Assembly: GCA_009843505.1 (NCBI GenBank)
Contig: VYDI01000011.1
Coordinates: forward strand, 1 to 50,310
Origin: Holophagales bacterium
GTDB lineage: Bacteria > Acidobacteriota > Thermoanaerobaculia > Multivoradales > Multivoraceae
Direction: 5' to 3'
DNA length: 50,310 bases
Part shown: positions 35,366 through 45,533 of the stretch, piece by piece
Layout of the letters: the number at the start of each line of letters is the position of its first letter
Numbering within the stretch: position 1 is the first letter of the stretch
The notes under the pieces: model-generated
What the model was told of the DNA's origin: nothing
What the model saw: the letters and a program-made list of their open reading frames with translations, nothing else
The model's database searches: none
Program-made: the position numbers and the translations under genes

Positions 35366-35375
<10 letters not shown>
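33867..35375 (+). CDS. menF: Isochorismate synthase
   Basis: A 502-residue chorismate-utilising enzyme from ATG 33867. The C-terminal domain carries SERLQKVVAARAVEL, AGSIASDPTPVRRRELE, ESRKDRLEHDVVVRYL, LHPTPAVAGRP and DRGWYAGPVGWFD, then YSGNGIVADSDPARELAETNLK, the full set of chorismate- and Mg-binding motifs of isochorismate synthases. It commits chorismate to menaquinone. Two Asn/Gly-rich insertions (GGNGDGDH near residue 90, and GANGNGH near 208) are unusual. It overlaps menG by 4 bp and menD by 10 bp. Confidence 0.94.
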
Positions 35376-37182
<1,807 letters not shown>

Positions 37183-37186
<4 letters not shown>

Positions 37187-37944
37187 CGACGGCCGTTCTG
37201 ATTCACGGCTTCTCGGGCAGTCCGGCGAGCTGGCGGCGGGTGGAAGCGCTGCTCGACGTGCCCAGTCACGCGCCGGCGGTCTGCGGTCATGGTGGCGAGA
37301 GTCCGCCGGCGATCTCCAAAGGCTCGGCCTCCTTCGAGGCGGAGGTCGATCGGCTGGCCGCGGTCGTCGAGGCCGAAGTGCCGGCGCCTCGCCTGGTGGT
37401 CGGTTACTCCCTGGGCGGGCGGCTGGCTCTCGGCCTGCTGGTCCGTCATCCGGACCTGTTCCTCGGCGCTGCTCTGATCGGCGCCAACCCGGGCATTGCC
37501 GACGACCGCGAGCGAGCCGAGCGCCGTGAGGCGGACGGGACGTGGGCGCGCCTGATCGAAGAACGAGGCCTGTCGGCGTTCGACCGCGAGTGGTCGAGGC
37601 TGGCCCTGTTCGCGAGTCAGGCCCGGCTTGCCCCCGAGGCACTTGAAGAGCAGAGGAGGATTCGGCTTGGTCACAGACGGGCCGCCCTCGTTTCGGCGAT
37701 GAGGACACTCAGTCTGGGCGCGATGCCGGACTTCCGGCCTTTCCTGCCCGCGATTCGCTGCCCGATCGAGCTGATCGCCGGTAGTTTGGATACGAAGTTC
37801 AGTGCCCTGGCGCGCCAGATGGCAGGACTCCTGCCGGCCGCCACGGTCCACATCGTCGACGGAGTTGGCCACAATGTTCCCCTGGAGGCGCCTTCCCGCC
37901 TGGCACGGCTTCTGAACGACTCGGCGATTGCGTACGACACATGA
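37183..37944 (+). CDS. menH: SHCHC synthase
   Basis: A 253-residue alpha/beta hydrolase; ATG 37183 overlaps the menD stop (ATGA). LIHGFSGSPASWRRVE holds the oxyanion hole, VVGYSLGGRLALGLL the nucleophile Ser (about residue 74), and VDGVGHNVPLEAP the catalytic His. SLDTKFSALARQM is the MenH-type acid loop. It eliminates pyruvate from SEPHCHC. MenC, the next enzyme of the pathway, would be expected after it but a minus-strand antitoxin gene follows instead. Confidence 0.92.
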
Positions 37945-37965
37945 GTGTCGGCGAGGAGGCGCAAC

Positions 37966-38193
37966 TCACGAATAGTCGTCGAAGTCCTCGAGCGGCGCGT
38001 CGAAATCCTCGTCCATCCGGACGATGAGCCCGGGCGCGGTGCCCAGTTGGCGGGCGCCGCGTGCTTCGGGAAGCACGTCCAGCCGGACGAGAGGACGGTT
38101 GCCCTTGGCGATCACGACCTCCTCGCCCTCGAGCGCCTCCCGAATGAGGCGTGAAAGGTGCGTCTTCGCTTCGTGGATGTTGACCTGGTGCAT
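37966..38193 (-). CDS. Phd/YefM-type antitoxin, orphan
   Basis: A 75-residue protein, MHQVNIHEAKTHLSRLIREAL followed by GEEVVIAKGNRPLVRLDVL and an acidic tail (LEDFDDYS): the standard Phd/YefM (VapB-group) antitoxin layout. A toxin gene normally follows within a few bases, but here the next DNA downstream is the end of menH on the opposite strand, and no PIN or Fic-type frame is present. It is therefore an orphan, inserted between menH and menB. A promoter-like TTGTCA-N18-TAGATT lies just upstream. Confidence 0.82.
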   Translation of the reverse strand: MHQVNIHEAKTHLSRLIREALEGEEVVIAKGNRPLVRLDVLPEARGARQLGTAPGLIVRMDEDFDAPLEDFDDYS

Positions 38194-38224
38194 TGGGCGG
38201 CGGCGGGGAACCGGTGAGTTGACT

Positions 38225-38254
38225 AATCTACATGACCAAGTCGATGTGTGACAA
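38225..38254 (-). promoter_or_regulatory. Candidate promoter for the orphan antitoxin gene
   Basis: Minus strand TTGTCA (38254-38249) and TAGATT (38230-38225) with an 18-base spacer; the start codon is at 38193, giving a leader of about 25 bases. The region is A+T-rich compared with its surroundings and also serves as the gap before menB. Confidence 0.45.
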
Positions 38255-38309
38255 CCCGTTCCGATGATGGGCGCCGTTGTAGTGTCGCCGATCGAAGGAG
38301 GCACGGGGG

Positions 38310-39158
38310 ATGAGCGGAGAATCGCACCAGGAGTGGCTGACGGCTGGCGAGTACACCGATATTCGCTACGAGAAGTCCTATGTCGGCGGTGAGCCGGAGG
38401 GGATAGCCAAGATCACGATCAACCGGCCGGAGGTGCGCAACGCGTTCCGGCCGCTGACGGTCCAGGAGATGAGTGCGGCCGTGGACGTGGCCCGCGACGA
38501 CGGCGAGGTCGGCGCGGTGATCCTGACCGGCGAGGGGCGAAGCGCTTTCTGTTCGGGCGGCGATCAGCGCATCCGGGGCGATGCCGGCTACGTCGGCGAC
38601 GACGGCGTGCCGCGGCTGAACGTCCTCGACCTACAGCGCCAGATCCGCACGTTGCCCAAACCGGTCGTGGCGATGGTCGCCGGCTACGCGATCGGAGGCG
38701 GCCACGTGCTGCACATGGTCTGCGACCTGACGATCGCCGCTGACAACGCTCGCTTCGGCCAGACCGGGCCGCGGGTCGGAAGCTTCGACGGCGGCTACGG
38801 CGCTTCGTACATGGCGCGGATCGTGGGGCAGAAGAAGGCGCGGGAGATCTGGTTCCTGTGCCGCCAGTACAACGCCCGGCAGGCGCTGGACATGGGTCTC
38901 GTCAACACGGTCGTGCCGCTCGAGCGGCTCGAGCAGGAAACCCTCCAATGGTGCCGGGAGATGCTGGCCAACAGCCCGATGGCGCTTCGCTGCCTGAAGG
39001 CGGCGATGAACGCGGACTGCGACGGCCAGGCCGGCCTCCAGGAGTTGGCGGGGAACGCGACCCTGCTGTTCTACATGACGCAGGAGGGCCAGGAGGGCCG
39101 GCAGGCGTTTCTGGAGAAGCGAAAGCCGGACTTCTCGAAGTTCCAGCGCTACCCATGA
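38310..39158 (+). CDS. menB: 1,4-dihydroxy-2-naphthoyl-CoA synthase
   Basis: A 282-residue crotonase-fold enzyme behind a strong [63 protein letters not shown] and [18 protein letters not shown] are the MenB signature blocks (bicarbonate-dependent type, with the Gly-rich oxyanion site). [10 protein letters not shown] closes the protein as in other MenBs. It cyclises OSB-CoA to DHNA-CoA. The stop overlaps menA. Confidence 0.96.
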   Translation: MSGESHQEWLTAGEYTDIRYEKSYVGGEPEGIAKITINRPEVRNAFRPLTVQEMSAAVDVARDDGEVGAVILTGEGRSAFCSGGDQRIRGDAGYVGDDGVPRLNVLDLQRQIRTLPKPVVAMVAGYAIGGGHVLHMVCDLTIAADNARFGQTGPRVGSFDGGYGASYMARIVGQKKAREIWFLCRQYNARQALDMGLVNTVVPLERLEQETLQWCREMLANSPMALRCLKAAMNADCDGQAGLQELAGNATLLFYMTQEGQEGRQAFLEKRKPDFSKFQRYP

Positions 39159-40087
39159 GCCCGGGCGCCCCGGGCTCGGTCGGCCCCGCGACCGGGGGCG
39201 ATCGGCCGGGCAAGCTGGCCGCCTGGTTCGAGGCAGTGCGACCCAAGACGCTCTGGGCCGGCGTTACGCCGGTGCTTGTGGGAACCGCGTGCGCCGTTTC
39301 GGTGGGCGGTTCTCGCACGGGTCCGGCGCTGGCCGCCCTGGGGACGGCGATCGGTCTTCAGATCGGTACGAATCTGTCGAACGACGTACTGGACTTCGAC
39401 CGCGGCGCCGACACGGAGAAGCGTGTCGGTCCACGGCGAGCGGTCCAGTCCGGCCTGCTCAGTCGCGGCGAAGTCTGGAGCGGCACTTGGTGCGCGTTCG
39501 GAGCGGCCGTACTTTGCGGCCTCTACCTGGCGTCAGTTGCTGGCTGGCTCGTGCTCGCGGTGGGCGCCGTCGCGATTGCCTCCGGGCTGCTCTACACTGC
39601 CGGCCCCTGGCCGCTCGCCTACGTCGGCCTGGGCGACGTGTTCGTACTGCTGTTCTTCGGCCTGGTTGCGGTTGTCGGGACGGCGTGGGTACAGGCGCTC
39701 TCCGTGCCGTCTTCGGCCTGGTGGGCTGGCCTCGCCGTGGGTTCGCTGTCCGTGGCGATTCTCGTCACGAACAACCTCCGCGATGGGGAAACGGACGCCG
39801 CGGCCGGGAAGCTGACCCTGATCGTGCGGTTCGGCCGTCGGTTCGGTCTCATCGAGTTCGCGGCGTGCCTCAGTGTGGCGTTCCTCGCCGTCTTGCCGAC
39901 CGTCCTGGTCCTGGGTCCGTGGCCCATGCTGTCGTGGCTGGCCCTGCCGTTCGCGGTCGCCGTGCTGCGGTCCGTCTGGCGCGGCGAGGGCGCGGCCCTC
40001 AACCTGGCGCTGGCGTCGACCGCCCGTCTGCTCCTCCTGTTCGGCGTGCTCCTGTCGATCGGCATCGTCCTGGGAGCGCGGCACTGA
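39155..40087 (+). CDS. menA: 1,4-dihydroxy-2-naphthoate prenyltransferase
   Basis: A 310-residue integral membrane UbiA-type enzyme with eight or nine hydrophobic segments; ATG 39155 overlaps the menB stop. [20 protein letters not shown] opens it, [24 protein letters not shown] carries the first Asp-rich motif and [17 protein letters not shown] the second. It joins DHNA to the polyprenyl diphosphate made by the synthase upstream. It ends at TGA 40087, sharing bases with the probable CTG start of menE. Confidence 0.95.
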   Translation: MSPGAPGSVGPATGGDRPGKLAAWFEAVRPKTLWAGVTPVLVGTACAVSVGGSRTGPALAALGTAIGLQIGTNLSNDVLDFDRGADTEKRVGPRRAVQSGLLSRGEVWSGTWCAFGAAVLCGLYLASVAGWLVLAVGAVAIASGLLYTAGPWPLAYVGLGDVFVLLFFGLVAVVGTAWVQALSVPSSAWWAGLAVGSLSVAILVTNNLRDGETDAAAGKLTLIVRFGRRFGLIEFAACLSVAFLAVLPTVLVLGPWPMLSWLALPFAVAVLRSVWRGEGAALNLALASTARLLLLFGVLLSIGIVLGARH

Positions 40088-41520
40088 GCGGCGAGCTCTC
40101 GGTTCGAGCGCCAGGGCGGGAAGCGCGTGGGCCAGCCCTGGTCGACGGCGGCCGCGAGGTCGGCTGGAGGGAGCTCGTTCAGCGCGTGGATCGGACGAGG
40201 GACACCTTTCGGCGGCGGCTGGACGGCCTGACGGCGCCGGTGGTCGCCGTCGTCGGCGGCGCGGGACCCGAGGCGGTGGTCACGCTTCTCGCACTGCTGG
40301 AAGACCGGGTGTCGTTCGTGCTGATCCATCCCCGCTGGACCCGCGCCGAACGCGACCGCGCGATCGCGATGGCCGGGGCCAGTGTTTGCGTTGAGAGTGG
40401 CGGCGCGTTGGCGACCGTGCCGCCGACTGCCGCGGCTGGCAACCCGAGCGTCGAGCGGGGCGCGGGAATCGTCTTCACCTCCGGCACGACGGGTCAGCCG
40501 CGGGGCGTCGTCCTCAGTCGGGAGGCGCTCCGTGCCTCGGCGCACGCGCACGCGCGGGTCGTGGGTTGGCGCGCCGACGACCGCTGGCTGCTGAGCCTGC
40601 CAACGGCTCATGTGGGTGGCCTGATGATCGTCGTCCGTTGTCTCCATGCGCGACGGGCGGTGGTCGTGGGCGGGCGCCGGGCGTCAGGGAACTTCGATGC
40701 GGACGAGACCCTCAGGGTCATCGAACGCAACCGGGTGACCCTCATGTCCGTCGTGCCGACGATGCTCGCGCGGCTGCTTCAGGCGACCAGGCGCCCGCCG
40801 CCGAGCCTTCGGGCCGTGCTCGTCGGGGGCGCCGGCGCTCCTGCGGCGCTGATGGAGCGGGCAAGGGAACGCGGTTGGCCGGTGCTCGCGACCTACGGGC
40901 TGACGGAGGCCTGTTCCCAGGTCGCGACCGAGCGACCGGACGAGACACCGGGAGGCGTGGGTGCGCCGCTGCCCGGAATCGAGGTGCGTATTGCGGCCCC
41001 GGACGGGTCCGCCGGCACGATCCAGGTGCGGGGCGACGCGCTGTTCGACGGCTATCTGGGCGCGGAACCCGGCGCGCCACTCGAGCGGCCCTTCGATGCG
41101 GACGGGTGGTTCGACACGGGCGACCTGGGCGCGATCGGCGAGGACGGCCGGCTCCGGATCATGGGTCGCCGCTCCGACCGGATCGTGACCGGCGGCGAGA
41201 ACGTCGATCCAGCGGAGGTCGAGGCGGCCGTCGTGGAGTGGCCCGGCGCGGCGGACGCCTGCGTGGTAGGCCTGGAGGACGAGGAGTGGGGCGAGCGGGT
41301 GGCCGCCGTCCTGGTCCCGGCCGCCGGTTTCGAGGCGCTTGGCGGGCTGACCGGACTCGGGCGGCACCTGGGTGGACGGCTTGCCGGGTTCAAGCGACCG
41401 CGGTGCTGGAGTGTCGTGGATCGGTTGCCGGTGGCCGCTTCGGGCAAGGTGGACCGAACTGCCTGCGCCCGTCTCCTGGTCGAGTCACCGAGCACGCCGG
41501 CGGGAGAGGCCGGTCCGTGA
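40084..41520 (+). CDS. menE: o-Succinylbenzoate-CoA ligase
   Basis: A 478-residue adenylate-forming enzyme. GIVFTSGTTGQPRGVVLS is the P-loop, LPTAHVGGLMIVVR and YGLTEACSQVATE the acyl-binding and adenylation motifs, GWFDTGDLG and GRRSDRIVTGGENVDP the hinge, and PVAASGKVDRT the catalytic Lys. It activates OSB with CoA before MenB. No ATG, GTG or TTG occurs in frame within about 100 bases of the conserved N-terminus (VDGGREVGWRELVQR). A CTG at 40084 that overlaps the menA stop (CTGA) would give the right length. The end overlaps the next gene (GTGA). Confidence 0.92.
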   Translation: MSGELSVRAPGREARGPALVDGGREVGWRELVQRVDRTRDTFRRRLDGLTAPVVAVVGGAGPEAVVTLLALLEDRVSFVLIHPRWTRAERDRAIAMAGASVCVESGGALATVPPTAAAGNPSVERGAGIVFTSGTTGQPRGVVLSREALRASAHAHARVVGWRADDRWLLSLPTAHVGGLMIVVRCLHARRAVVVGGRRASGNFDADETLRVIERNRVTLMSVVPTMLARLLQATRRPPPSLRAVLVGGAGAPAALMERARERGWPVLATYGLTEACSQVATERPDETPGGVGAPLPGIEVRIAAPDGSAGTIQVRGDALFDGYLGAEPGAPLERPFDADGWFDTGDLGAIGEDGRLRIMGRRSDRIVTGGENVDPAEVEAAVVEWPGAADACVVGLEDEEWGERVAAVLVPAAGFEALGGLTGLGRHLGGRLAGFKRPRCWSVVDRLPVAASGKVDRTACARLLVESPSTPAGEAGP

Positions 41521-42905
41521 CCGTCGATGCCGCGGTTTCGGAGTTCCGGGACCGGCACGACCTCGAGCGGCGGCTCCGGCCGTTCGAGCCGCTTCGCTAC
41601 CGGGCAAGCGACGCGGGGACCACAGCCGTTCACCTGGACGACTTCGCGGCGATTCCGTTCCTGGACGGCGTGAGTGGCGTGGAGCACTACCAGCATCGGG
41701 CCCGGCTGCGAGCGCGGGGAGGCGACTTCTACGTGGCCTCGACGCCCGCGTCGGCCGGCTACGAGCGCTACTGCCGGGAAGTTCTCGGCCTCGGGGCGGT
41801 GGAACTCCTGGCCGTCGACCCCGCCGGCGACCGGCTCGGGATCGCCCGCGCCTGCATGGAGAATCGCGCGCTCCTGGACCGGCTGGGAGCGCTTGCCCGC
41901 CGTGGCGGCCTGGTCGTCGAACCCTTCCTCGGCACCGAGGCGATCTGGGACCTCGCGGCGGCCGTTGTCGCTGAAACCGGCGCCCGGGTGCGGGTGCTCG
42001 CGCCGCCGCCGCCGGTGACCTGGATCGCCAACGACAAGGCGAACTTCGAGGACCTCGTCACCGCGGTCCTCGGCCCCGGCTTCCTGCCCGAGAGCCGCCG
42101 GTCGGCCTCGGCGGAAGCGCTGGCGCGGGCACTGCTCGAACTCTCGGAAGCGGGCCCTTCCGTGGCGCTCAAGCGGTTGCGCTGCGCTTCGGCGATGGGC
42201 AACGAGGTGTTCGAGTCCGAGGCGATCCGTCGCCACGGATTCCGGGGGGTCCTGGAGATCGTCCGGGGCTTCCTCGAGAGGACCGGCTGGGAGGGCGACG
42301 AGGACGTGCTCGCGGTGTGCTGGGAGCCGGCGACGTCGTCGCCTTCGACCCAGTGGTGGCTGCCACCGTCCGGTAGCGGTGAGCCCGTTCTCGGCGGTGT
42401 CTACGAGCAGATACTGGCAGGTGAAGAGGGCGTCTTCGTCGGCAGCCGGCCGAGCGGACTGGCGGCGGAAGTGGAGGAGCGGATCGTGTCCCAGTCAGGC
42501 CAGGTAGCGGCCGCCTTGCAACGTCTGGGCTACGTCGGACGTTGTTCGTTCGACCACCTGGTGCTGCCGGACTGCCGGGTCGTGTTCACCGAGTGCAACG
42601 GACGCTGGGGCGGCACCAGCACGCCGATGAACCTGGTCGACAGGCTCCATCCTGGTGGCCGCCCGCCGTACCAGGCGCAGGCCTTCGTTCATCCGGAACT
42701 CGTGGGGCTCACGTTCGAGCAGCTCCTGGCGCGGCTTGGCGACACCGTGCACGACCGCGGCTCGGAGGCTGGCCGGTTCCTGCTCTACAACGTGGGACCG
42801 CTGAAGCAGTTCGGCAAGTTCGATGTCGTGGCGCTGGGCTCGAGCCGCTCCCACGTCGACGAGCTGATGACTGTGGAGCTGCCGCGCCTCCTCGGGGTGT
42901 CCTGA
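41517..42905 (+). CDS. ATP-grasp-like ligase at the end of the menaquinone unit
   Basis: A 462-residue protein; GTG 41517 overlaps the menE stop by 4 bp. A pre-ATP-grasp region (about 1-150) is followed by IANDKANFEDLVTAVLG, VALKRLRCASAMGNEVFE (Lys and flexible loop) and a C-terminal catalytic strand VVFTECNGRWGGTSTPMNLVDR with the Glu-Asn-Arg pattern of ATP-grasp enzymes. ATP-grasp proteins join a carboxylate to an amine or thiol. No close named relative comes to mind. It is not MenC: no enolase-fold lysine motifs are visible. Its coupling to menE hints at a modification or transport step tied to quinone synthesis, which is inference. Family assignment rests on motifs only. Confidence 0.62.
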   Translation: MTVDAAVSEFRDRHDLERRLRPFEPLRYRASDAGTTAVHLDDFAAIPFLDGVSGVEHYQHRARLRARGGDFYVASTPASAGYERYCREVLGLGAVELLAVDPAGDRLGIARACMENRALLDRLGALARRGGLVVEPFLGTEAIWDLAAAVVAETGARVRVLAPPPPVTWIANDKANFEDLVTAVLGPGFLPESRRSASAEALARALLELSEAGPSVALKRLRCASAMGNEVFESEAIRRHGFRGVLEIVRGFLERTGWEGDEDVLAVCWEPATSSPSTQWWLPPSGSGEPVLGGVYEQILAGEEGVFVGSRPSGLAAEVEERIVSQSGQVAAALQRLGYVGRCSFDHLVLPDCRVVFTECNGRWGGTSTPMNLVDRLHPGGRPPYQAQAFVHPELVGLTFEQLLARLGDTVHDRGSEAGRFLLYNVGPLKQFGKFDVVALGSSRSHVDELMTVELPRLLGVS

Positions 42906-42925
42906 CCGCGGCCTCGCGGCGTCAG
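42902..42925. terminator. Stem-loop at the convergent end of the menaquinone unit
   Basis: CTGAC-CGCG (42902-42910) pairs with CGCG-GC-GTCAG (42915-42925) with a two-base bulge. It includes the ligase stop and lies before the convergent small gene. No T-tract follows. Confidence 0.35.
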
Positions 42926-43245
42926 ACAGGGGAGCCGTCGTCGCGGAGGCTGCGGTCGAGCTGCTCGCTCATCTGACGCAGGCGCTCCGCTTCGGCCGAC
43001 GACAGCACGCCGCCGTCCTGACAGGCCTCGATCGTCGAGGTCATCTCGTTCAACCTGTCGAGCGCCTCGTCGGACGCACCGCGCCGCTCCGGTGACGCGT
43101 GAGCCGCCGCGAACAGCAGTGTCGAGAGCGTCAGGGCAAGTCGGCGCAGGCGCTGCCGCGGCGGCGCCGGGGAGGACTCCGGTTCGGCGGTCGCGTCGTA
43201 CACGTCCGCCAGCAGGATGCGCGAGATCGCGTATGCGTCCTTCAT
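42922..43245 (-). CDS. Small envelope-associated protein of unknown function
   Basis: A 107-residue protein with AGGAAG immediately before ATG 43245. A hydrophobic stretch (RRLALTLSTLLFAAAHA, about 34-50) could be a membrane anchor or a late signal. The C-terminal half is helical and charged (ALDRLNEMTSTIEACQD, AEAERLRQMSEQLDRSL), compatible with a coiled coil. I recognise no family. It is convergent with the ATP-grasp gene and upstream bases separate it from apaH by about 60 bp. Confidence 0.5.
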   Translation of the reverse strand: MKDAYAISRILLADVYDATAEPESSPAPPRQRLRRLALTLSTLLFAAAHASPERRGASDEALDRLNEMTSTIEACQDGGVLSSAEAERLRQMSEQLDRSLRDDGSPV

Positions 43246-43305
43246 CTTCCTAGTCGCTTCTCCCCAGAGTCCGGCGCCCCATGCCGGTTCGGGAGTCTCT
43301 ATTGG

Positions 43306-44115
43306 TTACAACGAACGCAGAGCCCGGTTGGTTTCCGGGTTTCGATCGATCACCTTCTCCTGAAGCACGCGAGCATCGTCCAGGCGTACGGCCGTCAGCC
43401 TACCGCCCCAGACGCAGCCGCTGTCGAGGGCGATGAGGTCCTCCTCGAGAAGCAGTCCGAGAGCGGCCCAGTGGCCGCAGACGATCGTGTGTTCCGGACA
43501 ACCGCGGGGCACGACGCGAAACCACGGCTTGAGTCCCGAGGGCGCGTCCGTCAGCGGGCCGCTGTAGTCGGCGGGCCGGCCCTTCCCGTCGAGCATCCGC
43601 ATGCGGGTGAACGCCGCCAGCGACTTCCTGTTCCGGCGGCGCAGCAGGCGCTTCACTTCGGAGCCCCGGAGCCTTCGTTCGAGCCGCCCGGCCGCTTCGA
43701 GGACGTCCTCCGGCGACCACCCCGGCCGCAGGCCCGCGTGAACGAGGACGTAGTCGCGTCCCGCGACCCGCTCGAAGTGGACGAAGGGCCGCCGGCGCAG
43801 CCAGTCGACCAGTTCCGGCGCGTCCTTCGCCTTGAGCGCCTTCTTCAGGGTGTCGCGTGGTCTCGCGGCGGCGACCCCCAGGTGGCGGGCGACCAGGTGC
43901 AGGTCGTGGTTGCCGAGAACGACCTGAAAGCGATCGCCCATCTCGTCCTCAATGGCGCGGGCCCAGCGGAGCACCTTAAGCGAGCGCGGCCCACGGTTGA
44001 CGAGATCGCCCACCATCCAGAGGCGGTCCCTCCGGACATCGAGTTTCATCTGGCCCAGCAGGGCCTGGAGCGTCCGGAAGCAGCCGTGGACGTCGCCGAT
44101 CGCCCAGGTCGCCAC
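43306..44115 (-). CDS. apaH: Symmetrical bis(5'-nucleosyl)-tetraphosphatase
   Basis: A 269-residue metallophosphatase. It starts MATWAIGDVHGCFRTLQALL and shows GDLVNRGPRSLKVLR, VLGNHDLHLVARHLG, DYVLVHAGLRPGWS and VCGHWAALGLL, the complete PPP-family metal site with the ApaH-type spacing. The length is usual for ApaH. It hydrolyses Ap4A to two ADP and can remove Np4 caps from RNA 5' ends. It lies 20 bp after the serine hydrolase gene stops upstream on the same strand. Confidence 0.94.
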   Translation of the reverse strand: MATWAIGDVHGCFRTLQALLGQMKLDVRRDRLWMVGDLVNRGPRSLKVLRWARAIEDEMGDRFQVVLGNHDLHLVARHLGVAAARPRDTLKKALKAKDAPELVDWLRRRPFVHFERVAGRDYVLVHAGLRPGWSPEDVLEAAGRLERRLRGSEVKRLLRRRNRKSLAAFTRMRMLDGKGRPADYSGPLTDAPSGLKPWFRVVPRGCPEHTIVCGHWAALGLLLEEDLIALDSGCVWGGRLTAVRLDDARVLQEKVIDRNPETNRALRSL

Positions 44116-44135
44116 CGGAGTCCCCGAGTCCGGCT

Positions 44136-45467
44136 CTAGTCGATGATGGCCTGGTACGTCAGGCTCTGCAGGTCCTGGCGGATGTTCAGGTGAGTGTAGG
44201 GCCGGACCTGGGTCATCAGGATGCCGATGAGTTCTTCCTCGGGGTCGACCCAGAACACGGTGCAGTAGGCGCCGCCCCAGGAGTAGGACCCTACCGACGC
44301 CGGCATCGCCGAGGCGCCCTTGTCCGTCACCACGCTGTAGCCGAGGCCGAAGCCGTAGCCGGGACCGCGCAGCCAGAGGCCGTGGTCGCCGGTGTGGTTC
44401 GAGGTCATCAGCTCGACCGTCTTGCGGCCGAGGACGCGCTCGCCGTCGAGCGCGCCGCCGTTCAGCATCATCTGGTGGAAGCGGTAGTAGTCGGCCGCGG
44501 TGGAGACGAGGCCGCCGGAGCCGCTGAAGTACCTGTGGGGCTCGCGTACGTGCCGGGCGTTCACGTCCGGCGTCTCGGTTAGGACGATCCTGCCGTCCTC
44601 GCCCGGCCGGTAGAGCGCGGCGAAACGGCCGACCTTCGACTCGGGCAGGTAGAAGTACGTGTCGACCATGCCCAGCGGCTCGAAGATGCGCTCCTGCAGG
44701 TACTCGTCCAGGGTCTGGCCCGACAGCACCTCGACCATCCGGCCGACGACGTCGACCGACGGGCCGTACTGCCAGGCATCGCCGGGGTGGAACTCAAGCG
44801 GCAGCTCGGCGAGGCCGGTGACGAAGTCGCCGACCGTCCACTCGGGGTCACGATTCGTCCGCAGCTTCGTGTAGTCCGCGTTGAGCAACCCGCGATAGTT
44901 GTTCGCGAAACCGGCGGTATGGGTCAGGATGTGCTGGACCGTGATCGGCCGCGCGGCCTGGATGAGCTTGTAAGGGGCGCCCAGGTACTCGTCGGCGTCG
45001 GGCACGGTCGCGACCTGCATGTCGGCGAACTCGGGCAGGTACTTCGCGATCGGATCGCGAAGCTGGAACCGGCCCTCTTCGTACAGGGTCATCAGCGCCA
45101 CGGAAGCGATCGGTTTCGTCATAGAGGCGATCCGGAAGATCGTGTCCCGGGTCATCGGGACGCCTTCCTCGGACCAGCGTTCGCCCTGGGCCTTGAAGTG
45201 GACGACCTTTCCGCGTCGCGCGACCAGGGTCACCGTGCCGGCGACCTGCCGGCGGTCGATGTAGGCGCCGATCGCCTGGGATAGGCGCTTGAGGCGCTCG
45301 CTCGACATGCCGGCGCTCTCCGGTTCGGCGATCGGCAGCGGAGATGCCGCCGTCTGGTCGGCGGCTGCGACCGGCGGAGCGGCCAGCGTGGCGGCGGCGA
45401 ACAGGCCGCCGAGGAGGAACGCGGCGGCGGACAGCATCAGGACACGGTCACGTTGGTCGCGGTTCAT
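44136..45467 (-). CDS. Exported serine hydrolase, class C beta-lactamase fold
   Basis: A 443-residue protein with a signal peptide (about 1-36). The active-site SMTK is at 115-118 (FRIASMTKPIASVALMTL), the second-site Tyr at 234 (WQYGPSVDVVGRM), and HTGDHGLWLRGPGYGFGLGY fills the third region where KTG is replaced by an HTG-type sequence, as in EstB-like esterases and D-amino-peptidases rather than true beta-lactamases. THTAGFAN is a common motif in this group. It probably hydrolyses an ester or peptide in the periplasm. It follows the M28-type peptidase gene on the same strand. Confidence 0.88.
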   Translation of the reverse strand: MNRDQRDRVLMLSAAAFLLGGLFAAATLAAPPVAAADQTAASPLPIAEPESAGMSSERLKRLSQAIGAYIDRRQVAGTVTLVARRGKVVHFKAQGERWSEEGVPMTRDTIFRIASMTKPIASVALMTLYEEGRFQLRDPIAKYLPEFADMQVATVPDADEYLGAPYKLIQAARPITVQHILTHTAGFANNYRGLLNADYTKLRTNRDPEWTVGDFVTGLAELPLEFHPGDAWQYGPSVDVVGRMVEVLSGQTLDEYLQERIFEPLGMVDTYFYLPESKVGRFAALYRPGEDGRIVLTETPDVNARHVREPHRYFSGSGGLVSTAADYYRFHQMMLNGGALDGERVLGRKTVELMTSNHTGDHGLWLRGPGYGFGLGYSVVTDKGASAMPASVGSYSWGGAYCTVFWVDPEEELIGILMTQVRPYTHLNIRQDLQSLTYQAIID

Positions 45468-45533
45468 TGGGGCGCCTCCCTGAAAGTGTGGCGGTGGTCT
45501 TCGGTTGCGTGGTGGTTTGGGGTCGCGCGCTGG

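Noticed and set aside
40566..41516. Upstream in-frame extension of the ATP-grasp gene
   Set aside because: Overlaps menE in another frame and translates to Arg/Gly-rich sequence; GTG 41517 with the 4-bp overlap is a better start.
41517..42905. The last gene of the menaquinone unit as menC
   Set aside because: No enolase-superfamily lysines or metal ligands; the ECNGRWGG strand fits ATP-grasp.
44340..44410. Serine hydrolase at 44136-45467 as a true beta-lactamase
   Set aside because: The third motif is HTG-like rather than KTG and the Tyr motif lacks the usual Asn, so an esterase or peptidase role is likelier.
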